From: a virus
DNA: 20,997 nucleotides
Direction: 5' to 3' (one strand)
Virus record (IMG/VR): IMGVR_UViG_3300020596_000120
Location: 1-20,997 of that record
The translations under genes and the position numbers were made by a program. Of this stretch, positions 6,532 to 15,081 are shown piece by piece (within the stretch, counting starts at the first letter, position 1; every line of letters starts with the position of its first letter). The notes below the pieces were generated by a model. The model saw only the letters and a list, made by a program, of their open reading frames with translations, had not been told where the DNA came from and did not search any database.

Positions 6532-8634
6532 CTATTCTTCAAAATTTATATTGTTTTCCGAAAATATAATAGCGTAAATCATCCTGACTTCCTCAATTGT
6601 GGGTTTTCTTTTATGAATTTCTAGAAAATCATCACTCTTTTGGCCCGCTTGGGCATAAAATGCTCCCGAAGGTTTCACCCCCCTATTTAATGCAAGTTTT
6701 ATAGAATCTTCATTAATCTGGGATAATGCTTCTAGTCCCAAAAACGCACAAAGCTTCATTTCTTCTAGTTGGGAAAATTCATCGCGGGCCAAACTTCTTA
6801 CGTTTTTACGATCTGACAAAGATAAAAATATAGGAGTCAATACTTCTGACACTTTATTCTGGGCCTCTATAGACCACATTAAAACTGAGGAATAATCCTG
6901 AGCCTTAGTTTTAGGAAGTAATCTCTTTTTCTTTCGGGGGCCTTTATCGGCAGCATTTTGTGGGCGACCCCCAGCAGGACCAGCCTTTACAGGTTTCTTT
7001 TTTATTGATTGCCCTAAGGGAGCTTTTACTATAGGGGCCTTTTGATAGGGTAGACTCAATTCATCAAAGTAGTCTTTTCCAACATTCCCTGAATTTAGCC
7101 CGATTTTTGCCATATCTTCCCTGTGTGTTGGGGCGGCGAAGGGACCCATCTTTCCGGGCATATCGGGACTTGCCTTACGGGCCTTTTGTTCCCTCTCTAT
7201 TCTCATCTTTTCAATATCAGGGATCTCCCGGAATCTTTCTAGGAGGGTTTCTTCGGACATTATGGAGCGATCCACCAGATTTACTAATTGATTCTTAATA
7301 GCGGCCTCATCAGAAAGTATAATACTATCGAAATGGATTCGGGCAGAATCTTCAAACTTCATAGCTTTTTGAACTAATTCAAGTTCTTGGTTCCAAAACT
7401 GTAAAAGAACAGACCTTCCGTATTCAAGTCTTTCTACCAACATTTTAATTGATACATAATTATTTGTGTAGCTGCCCGAACTACCCGACCCAGCCAGAGC
7501 AGCCGATATCCCTAGTCCTTGATAGATGTTGTTTAGTACTGGTTCATATTTCTGGTTCCCAAGGAACTTATATACTTGACTATTAGATTCTGTAAATTGT
7601 AGATCAGGGCCCCATACTAGATCAAAGGTTCCTCCCCCAACATTACTAGCCAATATATCTCGAAGCTGATTCATTACAGCGGCCCTAGGAGCAATTTTAT
7701 GTTCCAAGCTGCCAAGGCTCCACAATCTAATATTAGATATTGCACCATCAAGAGCGGCAACGTCCGCGAGCTTCATCTTCTCAAGCATCGCTATATCATC
7801 AAGGATGGGGTTAATCATAGGATTAGCCCAAACTAACCAGTCGTCCTTCTTATAATGGTATAGGTTAATCTTGTCAGGATCAAGCAGAACATCGGTATTG
7901 CCCTCTTTAATCTGCTTTTTTATATAGTCTGGTAAATATTCGTTGTCCTGATTTATTTCGCCCCCAGAAAAGGTCTTATCGTTAATCTTTAGGAAGTATG
8001 ACTTTTTTCCTTGTATCTTCTTCGCTTCCACTAATAGTGGATTCAAAAACTCATAGGACCAAGGTATTTCCCGCCTATAAATCTTAGGCTCGTTCTCAAC
8101 TTTTAAATCAGCCCCACTAGATTCTTCAGCAGAAGTCTTCTTGAATTCTTCCTCGTGGCCCTTTGTTATCTTAGCTGTGGACCTATTTATAATTACATTT
8201 CCGGCCCTATACAGATAATTTAGGAACCTCTCGGATCTATCATATCCCCCAACCTGCTTAAACCAATTCTTATAAAACTTCTCAATAATAGGATCTTTAT
8301 GGACTATGGTTAATCCTTGGCAGGCAAAGTCGCCCATCAAATCTATTACGTTTCTAATCAGGCCCACCTTATCATAAGCATTCATAGATGCCCGGATAAT
8401 AGCCTTTTGACGGGCCGGAGTCATCTCTTGAGGGCGGAAAGCTTCATAATCCTGCCGACTAAAAGATGGCCGAACAGAAATTCCCGGCTCCACATTAAGA
8501 TATTCTCTGTTTAGGGCCCCATAAGATTTTTCTACTCCACCATATGCTTCAATATCAAGCCCGGTAAGTTTAGACATAAATCCATTACCAGCATAGGGGG
8601 TCATCTGGACGGCGGGAACTGGAATATTTTGCAT
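6532..8634 (-). CDS. Portal protein, 700 aa
   Basis: The long protein between large terminase and protease fits the portal in place and size. The N-terminal third contains NAYDKVGLIRNVIDLMGDFA (about 89-108), a helical segment with the polar/aromatic pattern found near the start of phage portal cores, then DPIIEKFYKNWFKQVGG and YLYRAGNVIINR. The middle has DKINLYHYKKDDWLVWANPM and a helix-rich region with YQGLGISAALAGSGSSGSYTNNYVSIKML (about 369-397), a pattern seen in portal stems and loops. The last 200 residues, from about 500, are Lys/Pro-rich then helical and may be an added C-terminal domain. Portals form a dodecameric ring through which DNA enters the head. The ribosome site (GGAT) before ATG 8634 is weak. 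Late motif C lies about 110 bases upstream. Confidence 0.75.
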   Translation of the reverse strand: MQNIPVPAVQMTPYAGNGFMSKLTGLDIEAYGGVEKSYGALNREYLNVEPGISVRPSFSRQDYEAFRPQEMTPARQKAIIRASMNAYDKVGLIRNVIDLMGDFACQGLTIVHKDPIIEKFYKNWFKQVGGYDRSERFLNYLYRAGNVIINRSTAKITKGHEEEFKKTSAEESSGADLKVENEPKIYRREIPWSYEFLNPLLVEAKKIQGKKSYFLKINDKTFSGGEINQDNEYLPDYIKKQIKEGNTDVLLDPDKINLYHYKKDDWLVWANPMINPILDDIAMLEKMKLADVAALDGAISNIRLWSLGSLEHKIAPRAAVMNQLRDILASNVGGGTFDLVWGPDLQFTESNSQVYKFLGNQKYEPVLNNIYQGLGISAALAGSGSSGSYTNNYVSIKMLVERLEYGRSVLLQFWNQELELVQKAMKFEDSARIHFDSIILSDEAAIKNQLVNLVDRSIMSEETLLERFREIPDIEKMRIEREQKARKASPDMPGKMGPFAAPTHREDMAKIGLNSGNVGKDYFDELSLPYQKAPIVKAPLGQSIKKKPVKAGPAGGRPQNAADKGPRKKKRLLPKTKAQDYSSVLMWSIEAQNKVSEVLTPIFLSLSDRKNVRSLARDEFSQLEEMKLCAFLGLEALSQINEDSIKLALNRGVKPSGAFYAQAGQKSDDFLEIHKRKPTIEEVRMIYAIIFSENNINFEE

Positions 8635-8743
8635 GACATATCCGAACTTTTAAGAAAAGTGCCAAAAGTGCCGCATAATTGTAATACAATTGGTAATGCG
8701 ACTACAAATGAATACTCAAACAAAAATCACAACCGCTAATCGC

Positions 8744-8769
8744 GGATTGGCAAAAGAAAAAATATATAC
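8744..8769 (-). promoter_or_regulatory. Late-promoter-like motif, copy C
   Basis: The plus strand reads GGATTGGCAAAAGAAAAAAT then ATATA. On the minus strand this is TATATATTTTTTCTTTTGCC followed by AATCC. It lies in the 157-base gap between the resolvase-like gene and the portal gene. The leader after it contains an ATTGTA/TACAAT inverted repeat and two AAGTGCC copies (8657-8675). Confidence 0.55.
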
Positions 8770-8791
8770 ATGTTGGTTAGGAAGAAGGTAA

Positions 8792-9436
8792 TTATCCTAT
8801 CGAATGTTTGTAGAAGCTTACCCGGCCTTTTTCTACACATTCCTTAATTTGCTTCTGGACTTTGTTTAGGGCGGATTTTCCAGTCTTTATATCTACTAGT
8901 ACTATTCCAGTTACTAGGCCCTTAGACATTCCCTCAAATATTACTAAGTCGATGGGGCTTCCCATGAAACGGGCATCTGAAGACTCATAAGGGAACTCGG
9001 GCAGGAATGGGGCCATTTCTTCCGAGATTTGCCCTTTTAACACGGCCCGGCTCGTATCTACTGCGTCCTTACGTGCTAGTTGAATATCTTTGGTGTGGAC
9101 TTGCTCGGACTCAACCTGAGCGATTTTAAGGGCCCCCACCTGTTCTTGATATCCTTTTATCTGGAGACCCATCTGTTGATTCTGCGATAGGAACTCATTA
9201 AAGGTTACAGAAAGGCTCTTGTTCTGAGTCTCCAAAATACCTATTTTTTCTATTGCATTATTATGCTTTTGAATTAGACTATTTGCAGCCTCGTCCCAAA
9301 TTTCCACTCCTTCTTTTTGCCTAAGTAGTTCCGCGTTAAGGTTAGCTATTTTGGCTAAGTTGGGCCCCCAAATAGAATCAAAAACAATGTAAATAGTTAA
9401 AACCATAATTGATAAACATAAACCTAATATTACCAT
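8792..9436 (-). CDS. Membrane-anchored Holliday-junction-resolvase-like nuclease, 214 aa
   Basis: The gene starts four bases after the terminase stop, with AGGA six or seven bases before ATG 9436, so it is translated with the terminase. Residues 1-20 (MVILGLCLSIMVLTIYIVF) form a membrane segment. Residues 28-125 are a long coiled coil rich in Glu, Gln, Asn and Lys. Residues 155-210 hold a nuclease core: GSPIDLVIFEG (D163), IVLVDIKTGKSALN (D182, K184) and a helix with QKQI. This PD-(D/E)xK pattern and the coiled-coil-plus-core layout match the 'endonuclease related to archaeal Holliday junction resolvase' family. It may trim or resolve branched DNA before or during packaging. The membrane anchor is unusual for a packaging helper and could point to replication at the membrane or to another role. 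Confidence 0.7.
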   Translation of the reverse strand: MVILGLCLSIMVLTIYIVFDSIWGPNLAKIANLNAELLRQKEGVEIWDEAANSLIQKHNNAIEKIGILETQNKSLSVTFNEFLSQNQQMGLQIKGYQEQVGALKIAQVESEQVHTKDIQLARKDAVDTSRAVLKGQISEEMAPFLPEFPYESSDARFMGSPIDLVIFEGMSKGLVTGIVLVDIKTGKSALNKVQKQIKECVEKGRVSFYKHSIG

Positions 9437-9440
9437 TTTT

Positions 9441-12400
9441 TTATCCTGCGTTTATAAACCAGTCGGGGCCATCATACATTTTACCATCATTAAGTTCTTC
9501 AGGCTTCATCTTTCGGGAGAATCCACCCGCATTAGAATACCCATCAAATACGCTAGTCACAACGCCGGTACGGGCAGACATGTTAGCCATGACTAGGGCC
9601 GAATACCTATCCTTACGCAACTTTCCCTTTTTACCAGTTCCCGCCGAAGAATCAGGGGTGTCCCATCTTTCCCGGCCTGTCGCGGTTTGTGTCACCACGA
9701 TCATAGCTAATTCATCTTTAAGTTCCTCTATGTCCATCACACAATCTTCTAGGGTGTCATAAACACGACCCTCGGCAGCATCTTCTTGGTATGACATTTC
9801 TAGGGCGATAGGATCGTAGTACGGAAACAGTAGGACCTTATCTTCCATATCTTTCCTTAGGCCGTGATTAGCTGTTCCCGTCCAATCCGATTTAGCAAAA
9901 TTAACCATATTTAATATGTGGAGCCCATTATGATCATCAGTATCCTTAGGTTTTTCCGGATCTATAGTGGGCCACAGAGGTATCTCCCCGGCTTTTATCT
10001 TATCCTTATCGTGTAAACACTCCTCTATAGCCCGGCCCCCACCCTGAGAGTCAATAGCTATCTCCTGTGTTGGGAATACCTTCATTAAGTCCCGGATCTT
10101 CCTAGAGCAATATGCGTAAAAGTCAGTCTCTTCTACAGTGCCCGTCTTAATTTTTTCTTTGTGTTGTTGTTTATTGGTGGTCCATACATGCACGATCCTT
10201 CTATGGTCAGGATTAACTTCAACTACTACGATAGCAAAATGATCCACCTCAGAAGCAGGGTCAACGCCTATAACGTATTTTTTAGTTGTGTCTCCCCGAA
10301 GCATCGCCTCGAAAAAAACTTCGCCCGAAGCTAATAATATAGGATGGTTATGTTTTACAGTGCAGGACTCTATAAGGGTGCGTTTAAAAAATCCCACACT
10401 GTCTCCTGAAAAGCAATTATGAACGGTTGCAGTCGGCAAAGAGTAAGAATTGTCCTCCTCCACCTCTAAATTATAAACATAGTCGTAATAATCAACAATT
10501 TTACTGGATTTTATTCTGTGATACTGATTAAAATCGTCTGACCATAGATATGTAGAATTTTGAGTCTTTATAAAATGTTTCTTATCTGGATAAAACTCAT
10601 TTATAAACTTAGCAAAACTTCCGCCACTTATTTTTATTCCATATGCCTGTTGTGTCTTATGGATCTTACCATTGATTACTGCAAAACCTTTATTTTTTGG
10701 TCTTAACATATTTGAAGGTATATTAAATATCGATAACACTAATCTTATTTGGGTTATAAGATTCTCGTTAGTTAGTTGTATTCCGGCAGATCCACATCTA
10801 ATGTGACCGTCACCATTAAAAGCTCCAACAATAAATCCTTTTAAAAACTCCTTATTTGAAAAAAGTATTTTAGTGTCAATAATTTTGTCATAACAAACTC
10901 CGGGACATATTGATTTAAATAAATCTACTAAAATTCTAGAATTATATACAACATTAACATTTTCATCAGTTTTGCATAAATATTTTTTTGTACTTATCCC
11001 AAAAGTTTTAAAAGCAGATGCCTCAAGAGTTTCGACAATTTTTTGTAAACTATAGTCTACATGAGAATCTAACGAAAAACAAACGGTTTTTCCTTTAGAT
11101 CCGCAAGATCCTTCTGAAGCATAATATCCAACACAAACACCAAAATCATAATCTAGTCTTATGTTTGAATTAACCGCAGTCTTTGGTCTTTTTTTAGACT
11201 GCTTAATTGTTTGACTAACAAGAGAAAAATGAACCCCAGTCTCTTTTGCTATGTCGCACTGTCTAAAACCAGTCTTATACATATCAATTATTTTATCTCT
11301 AATTTTATCATCCATTTTGTTTTGAGATGATTTTGGATATATGTATATTCCGTTATTATTAAAATTTCTCGTATAATCGCATAAATTTATGCTATCCAAA
11401 CCACTAAGTTCATGCAAATTAGATAAACATGTAGATCCTTCTACATTATATAGTGGAATAAAATCCTTTGAATCAAAAAAAGGATGATTGGGAGTTATTA
11501 GATATGGTTTATAATATCCAGAAGTTCTTATCTCGATCATATCCCCCTTATGAATCTTGTAGGTTTTTTTTAAAACTTTCCTGAACCTATTTTTATGAGT
11601 TAATACCAAATCTCCTATTTGTATATCTACTATATTCTTAGAGCCTGTAGGAGTTATTATTTGAGTCTCGGCATGTACACATGCTTCGTATTCCATATTA
11701 AAGGTGCCTGTATGAATACTTGCTTTGGCCTTAGCTATCATCCCCTCATCCATCAAACCTTCATCTAATTGACCAACAGGAATCCTAAGAATTGTATAAT
11801 CATCCCAATTAAAAGCTTTGCTATCAGAGGTGCCTAATGCGTCATCTAGTTTTTTCTTATCACCCTTGGTAGTTAACCAAGTTTTGTATTTTTTCCAATA
11901 ATCGTAAAAATGATTAAATGTATAATATGCAGTACCCGCCACAACAATTTGATTTCCTTTTTGTCCGGGCTCTGACTCATCTATCTTTATAAGACCTAGC
12001 CTTTCTCTCTTTTTTCTCTTGACCTTTTCAACTGGAGAAGAACTAACGACACCAAACCCAAAAACAACTGTTTCAAGAATATCTATTGGGATAGAATTAT
12101 GTTGAATAAAGCCGTTACCCATAAAAGAATTTGTTTCAGGCATGTAGAAATCGTAAAGATGTTCTTGTTTTGGAAGAAGTTCTACAGACCTGACTTTTAA
12201 AACAAAATTGCTAGTTTTTTTGTATTCAATAAAATAATCTACAGCTTCTTGCTCTGTATTAAAAGTGCCAAGATGGACATTCTTATTTGATTCACTGGTA
12301 GACAAATAATATCTATCTCCAAATTTCGTCTTTTTAAAAATGATATGAGGTTTTTTTACAAGAAAATGTCCGTCTTCAAATTTATTATCCCATTTTATAA

Positions 12401-13859
12401 TATCTAGGAGTTTACATAATTTGTGGGCGTTTTCCCCTCTAATAGAAAGCATCCAACTATCAGCCTTAGAGACTCTATTTTTATTTCTTTTAATTAAACA
12501 CGCAGAAATATTGAATTTAAGAAGAAGTATGTGTAATTGATCTATTAACCTTCTACCAGAACTGTAGTAGGCACAACCAATTCTTTTCTTATTTTGCTCC
12601 TTGTCCATATAGGTAAATCCACTTCCGTCACCCTCAAATAATCCAGACAAAAAAGCAATAACTACCGGCCTAGAGCTTCTTAAAATATCCTTAGGGATAT
12701 CTTTTTGAACAGCAATCTTGTATCCAAGACCAAACTGAAATAATTGATGCCTAAATTCAGTAGATGAATAAGTTATAACCCAAGACTCTTTACACTTCCA
12801 TCCCCTACCGTCCGTGTATTCTGGGCGATACGTTTCGGCCCAATGGAAATGCGGAAATCTATCTTTAATTTTATCTATAAGTTTTTTATCGGTATTAGTT
12901 ATTGATATATAGTTTCTATTCGCAACAGAGCCTTCAGACACAAGAACCCCTAATAACCATCCTATTTCTTCATCTAAAACCAAACCATCTTTTTCAATGT
13001 CTCTTTCTGGAAAATAATTATTTGTATCAAGAATTAAAGAATCTTTCTTAGGCTCTAGATCCTTAGCTAATTTCCATCCCTCCTGAGTCATTACTGTATG
13101 AATATTAGAGCATCTAAAATTATATCCGTTTTCAGTTGTTATCTTGTAAACATCCGTCAAAGGAGTTTTTACCATGTGGGCGGGCGATTCTAGTTTTCTA
13201 TCTTTATTAAGAAGTTGCATGGCATTAGAATTAGCCCAATCAGAGATTTCGATCAATCCGTCATCAGTTTGAATCAAAGTGTCTGATCCGAGGCAAGAGA
13301 ACTCATCGCATACTATGTCATGTGCCCGCTCTCCACGTATAGTATCCCCACTACCTAAAGGTAAACATGTTATGGTGCTATTATTGATTTTTACCGTACA
13401 TCTATCCACGCCCCCAAAACATCCACTTCCACCTGCACACACGTCTCTAAGTACCGGAGCATTATCCCAAATATCCTTCATATAAGCATAAAGAAATTTA
13501 GACTGACGAAAAGCCGCCCCCACAATAACAATTCTTCTTTTTGGTAACAAAAGTGCCCTAAGTATACAATAAACTGATAGGCAAAAACTTTTTGAAGCAC
13601 CTCTACAAGCAATCATCATTGGAAACTTCTTATCCCACAACTCCTTAATAATAACTAACTGCATCGGTAGCAAATCCACATTCAATATATACTTAGTAGC
13701 GAACCTAAAATATTCAGGCATACTCATTACTATATAGAGCTTCTTCATTACCTCTTCGGGGTCGGGATCACTATAGATAAATTCCATAGGATTAAAAAGC
13801 TCCTCATCAGGAATCTGTATGTCAAGCCAGTCATTATCAAATTCGCTCTCTATACTCAT
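9441..13859 (-). CDS. terL: Large terminase subunit precursor with two inteins, 1472 aa (about 650 aa after splicing)
   Basis: ATG at 13859 overlaps the upstream stop as ATGA. The three extein parts are residues 1-188, 589-726 and 1149-1472. The ATPase has Walker A-like CRGASKS (85-91) and Walker B DIVCDEF (181-187). The nuclease half has VIGVDPAS (D1200), IAIDSQGGG (D1270) and KDRYSAL (D1417), matching the three acidic motifs of the RNase H-like TerL nuclease. Joining the exteins gives VCDEFS-SIPIDI and NMEYEA-CFSGDS, both normal TerL sequence, and a 650-residue protein of usual length. TerL docks on the portal, pumps DNA with ATP and cuts concatemers. Both inteins sit at catalytically important conserved sites, so splicing must work for packaging. 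The exteins are less A/T-rich than the inteins. It is coupled to the ERCC4 nuclease upstream and the resolvase-like gene downstream. Confidence 0.93.
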   Translation of the reverse strand: MSIESEFDNDWLDIQIPDEELFNPMEFIYSDPDPEEVMKKLYIVMSMPEYFRFATKYILNVDLLPMQLVIIKELWDKKFPMMIACRGASKSFCLSVYCILRALLLPKRRIVIVGAAFRQSKFLYAYMKDIWDNAPVLRDVCAGGSGCFGGVDRCTVKINNSTITCLPLGSGDTIRGERAHDIVCDEFSCLGSDTLIQTDDGLIEISDWANSNAMQLLNKDRKLESPAHMVKTPLTDVYKITTENGYNFRCSNIHTVMTQEGWKLAKDLEPKKDSLILDTNNYFPERDIEKDGLVLDEEIGWLLGVLVSEGSVANRNYISITNTDKKLIDKIKDRFPHFHWAETYRPEYTDGRGWKCKESWVITYSSTEFRHQLFQFGLGYKIAVQKDIPKDILRSSRPVVIAFLSGLFEGDGSGFTYMDKEQNKKRIGCAYYSSGRRLIDQLHILLLKFNISACLIKRNKNRVSKADSWMLSIRGENAHKLCKLLDIIKWDNKFEDGHFLVKKPHIIFKKTKFGDRYYLSTSESNKNVHLGTFNTEQEAVDYFIEYKKTSNFVLKVRSVELLPKQEHLYDFYMPETNSFMGNGFIQHNSIPIDILETVVFGFGVVSSSPVEKVKRKKRERLGLIKIDESEPGQKGNQIVVAGTAYYTFNHFYDYWKKYKTWLTTKGDKKKLDDALGTSDSKAFNWDDYTILRIPVGQLDEGLMDEGMIAKAKASIHTGTFNMEYEACVHAETQIITPTGSKNIVDIQIGDLVLTHKNRFRKVLKKTYKIHKGDMIEIRTSGYYKPYLITPNHPFFDSKDFIPLYNVEGSTCLSNLHELSGLDSINLCDYTRNFNNNGIYIYPKSSQNKMDDKIRDKIIDMYKTGFRQCDIAKETGVHFSLVSQTIKQSKKRPKTAVNSNIRLDYDFGVCVGYYASEGSCGSKGKTVCFSLDSHVDYSLQKIVETLEASAFKTFGISTKKYLCKTDENVNVVYNSRILVDLFKSICPGVCYDKIIDTKILFSNKEFLKGFIVGAFNGDGHIRCGSAGIQLTNENLITQIRLVLSIFNIPSNMLRPKNKGFAVINGKIHKTQQAYGIKISGGSFAKFINEFYPDKKHFIKTQNSTYLWSDDFNQYHRIKSSKIVDYYDYVYNLEVEEDNSYSLPTATVHNCFSGDSVGFFKRTLIESCTVKHNHPILLASGEVFFEAMLRGDTTKKYVIGVDPASEVDHFAIVVVEVNPDHRRIVHVWTTNKQQHKEKIKTGTVEETDFYAYCSRKIRDLMKVFPTQEIAIDSQGGGRAIEECLHDKDKIKAGEIPLWPTIDPEKPKDTDDHNGLHILNMVNFAKSDWTGTANHGLRKDMEDKVLLFPYYDPIALEMSYQEDAAEGRVYDTLEDCVMDIEELKDELAMIVVTQTATGRERWDTPDSSAGTGKKGKLRKDRYSALVMANMSARTGVVTSVFDGYSNAGGFSRKMKPEELNDGKMYDGPDWFINAG
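10416..11681 (-). mobile_element. Intein 2 in TerL (LAGLIDADG with helix-turn-helix), 422 aa
   Basis: Precursor residues 727-1148. It opens with Cys in CVHAETQIITPTGSKNIVDI (block A) and has LITPNHPFF as block B with the conserved Thr and His. It closes with VYNLEVEEDNSYSLPTATV and a terminal His-Asn, followed by Cys+1 (CFSGD). All splicing residues are present, so it should be active. The endonuclease has two LAGLIDADG-like helices, FGVCVGYYASEGS (906-918) and FLKGFIVGAFNGDGH (1005-1019). An added helix-turn-helix (about 851-890, ..MYKTGFRQCDIAKETGVHF..) precedes the first helix and may help DNA binding. It interrupts TerL at NMEYEA/CFSGDS, the conserved end of the ATPase region. Confidence 0.92.
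12096..13295 (-). mobile_element. Intein 1 in TerL (LAGLIDADG with AP2-like domain), 400 aa
   Basis: Precursor residues 189-588. It begins with Cys (CLGSDTLIQTDDGLIEI, block A), has CSNIHTVMT as block B with the conserved His, and ends YDFYMPETNSFMGNGFIQHN (blocks F and G), followed by Ser+1 (SIPIDI). The nuclease has two LAGLIDADG-like helices, IGWLLGVLVSEGS (299-311) and VIAFLSGLFEGDGSG (400-414). Between the nuclease and block F lies an AP2-like DNA-binding segment (about 514-551, with VHLGTFNTEQEAVDYF). It is inserted immediately after the Walker B motif VCDEFS. The key splicing residues are intact. Asp in the second helix (GDG) supports a working nuclease. Confidence 0.92.
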
Positions 13860-14332
13860 TTACCCCGCCCGTACTTCTCATATATTCTTTTCATGACACA
13901 TGTAGTCATTGTGAAAGCACTACTAGGACTCCCACAAAACATTACATTTATCCCATATTCTAGCTGGACCTCGGTTAACAACTTAAGGACCATTTTGCCC
14001 GTCATCTTTATAAGCTTAAGCTTAGATGGAGGTATTCCAGACCCTTCCGGAAATCTAAGGAGGTCGTCCAAGTAGAACTCGCACATAATATATTTATGCT
14101 TAATAGGCCTCATTCTCTCTAGCTCTTTATAAAAGCGAACACTATCCATCCCTAAATTCGTAGATATTTCCGATGGAGTAGCCTTCCGCTCAACGCAAAT
14201 ATAATCCTCAAGACCCTTTATAGTGTAGTCGCCCGTTTTTATAGCAACGTGCTCACAACCTAAGCACTTATCATTAGGCTCGAAAGTCCACCCAGTCTTT
14301 TCACGAGTATCTGCAAGTATTATATAACCCAT
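13856..14332 (-). CDS. ERCC4-type nuclease domain protein, 158 aa
   Basis: The product is essentially one ERCC4/XPF-like nuclease domain. Residues 4-12 read IILADTREK (D8), residues 33-36 TGDY (D35) and residues 46-52 CVERKAT (E48, R49, K50), giving the GD...ERK active site. The rest, with FYKELERMRP and YIMCEFYLDDLL, continues the usual fold; no helicase or HhH domain is present. Such single-domain proteins in phages may cut branched or flapped DNA. The gene overlaps the terminase start by four bases (ATGA), so the two are translationally coupled, which suggests a job in preparing DNA for packaging. AAAGG precedes ATG 14332 with a short leader after late motif D. The function at packaging is inferred; the fold assignment is good. 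Confidence 0.75.
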   Translation of the reverse strand: MGYIILADTREKTGWTFEPNDKCLGCEHVAIKTGDYTIKGLEDYICVERKATPSEISTNLGMDSVRFYKELERMRPIKHKYIMCEFYLDDLLRFPEGSGIPPSKLKLIKMTGKMVLKLLTEVQLEYGINVMFCGSPSSAFTMTTCVMKRIYEKYGRGK

Positions 14333-14350
14333 TTTAAACCTTTGTTGTTG

Positions 14351-14378
14351 GATAAGGTGACAAAGAAAAAAATATAGG
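14351..14378 (-). promoter_or_regulatory. Late-promoter-like motif, copy D
   Basis: The plus strand reads GATAAGGTGACAAAGAAAAA followed by AATATAGG. On the minus strand this is CCTATATTTTTTTCTTTG then TCACCTTATC. It is the copy closest to its gene: the motif ends 19 bases before ATG 14332. If it is a promoter, the transcript would start inside or just after the CACC part. Confidence 0.6.
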
Positions 14379-14411
14379 TCATTTTATATTCACTTAATTA
14401 TGCTAGGGGCT

Positions 14412-14440
14412 AATCCGACTAGGTCGGGTGATCCGCCCCC
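14412..14440 (+). repeat. 29-bp dispersed repeat (core GGTCGG), copy 2
   Basis: Reads AATCCGACTAGGTCGGGTG and then ATCCGCCCCC on the plus strand. CCGAC and GTCGG pair perfectly around TAG (14415-14427), and the wider GGGGC/GCCCC arms can also pair. It touches the TAG stop of the ClpP-like gene and lies before late motif D, so it has the same stop-repeat-motif layout as copy 1 but with the repeat in the opposite orientation. Confidence 0.6.
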
Positions 14441-15081
14441 TACAAATACCCCTTAATTTTTTCTATTGTCTCATATTCTGAAGAACCTAATACTGCGTCA
14501 GAAAACCCGTAATATACAGCTTCATTAGAAGAGATCCACCAATCTTCCTTAGAAGATAACTTACGTTTTAAAAACGCCTTAACTTTAGATTCTTTATCGC
14601 CCCCAAAATGTTCCCCCCTAAGACAAACCCTAGCATAAATGTTGTACATCTTTTCTGTTGCTAACTTATTTGCCTCAGCGTATGAATTCGCCGCCCTATT
14701 TGTATGTTCCAAGCTTATAGATCCCTCGTGTATCAACCAATCACAATTAGGACTTGTTATTCTATAACCTTTTCCGGGCCTTACAGCCTGAGGAATTACC
14801 GAACCCATACTGGCCGCACACCCATGACTAATAAATAGGATAGGGCTACAGGAAAAAAATATAGTATCATATACGGCCATTCCGGCAGCCCAATCGCCCC
14901 CAACACTATACTGATGTATTATAATGGGATTTTGCCCACGAGCTTCTAGGGCCCTCATATTCTTAATAAAATTCATCGCCACATCAGAATTTATTTCATC
15001 ATATAGAAAAACTTCTCGGGCATCTAAGGAAATCCCAAATTCATGAATGCATTCAATGTTATCGTATTTTACTGTGGCCAT
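14440..15081 (-). CDS. ClpP-like serine protease (S14 family), 213 aa
   Basis: I start it at ATG 15081, where TAATG joins it to the HNH gene; a TTG start 14 codons further up is less likely. The ClpP fold is clear: YSVGGDWAAGMAVYDTI (about 58-74) for the first helix, HGCAASMGSVIPQA (about 86-99) with nucleophile S91, and WLIHEGS (about 115-121) with H118. A later KEDWWISSNEAVYYGFSDAVL end matches the ClpP pattern around the third catalytic residue and the YG.aD motif. ClpP-like proteases act as head-maturation proteases in many phages. Here a separate gp21-like protease is present near the capsid, so this one may process a packaging or head protein or have another role. It is followed by 29-bp repeat copy 2. 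Confidence 0.82.
   Translation of the reverse strand: MATVKYDNIECIHEFGISLDAREVFLYDEINSDVAMNFIKNMRALEARGQNPIIIHQYSVGGDWAAGMAVYDTIFFSCSPILFISHGCAASMGSVIPQAVRPGKGYRITSPNCDWLIHEGSISLEHTNRAANSYAEANKLATEKMYNIYARVCLRGEHFGGDKESKVKAFLKRKLSSKEDWWISSNEAVYYGFSDAVLGSSEYETIEKIKGYL

Noticed and set aside
10416-13295. Group I introns instead of inteins in the terminase gene
   Set aside because: The frame is open throughout and protein splicing motifs (Cys1, block B His, terminal His-Asn, Ser/Cys+1) are complete at both insertions.
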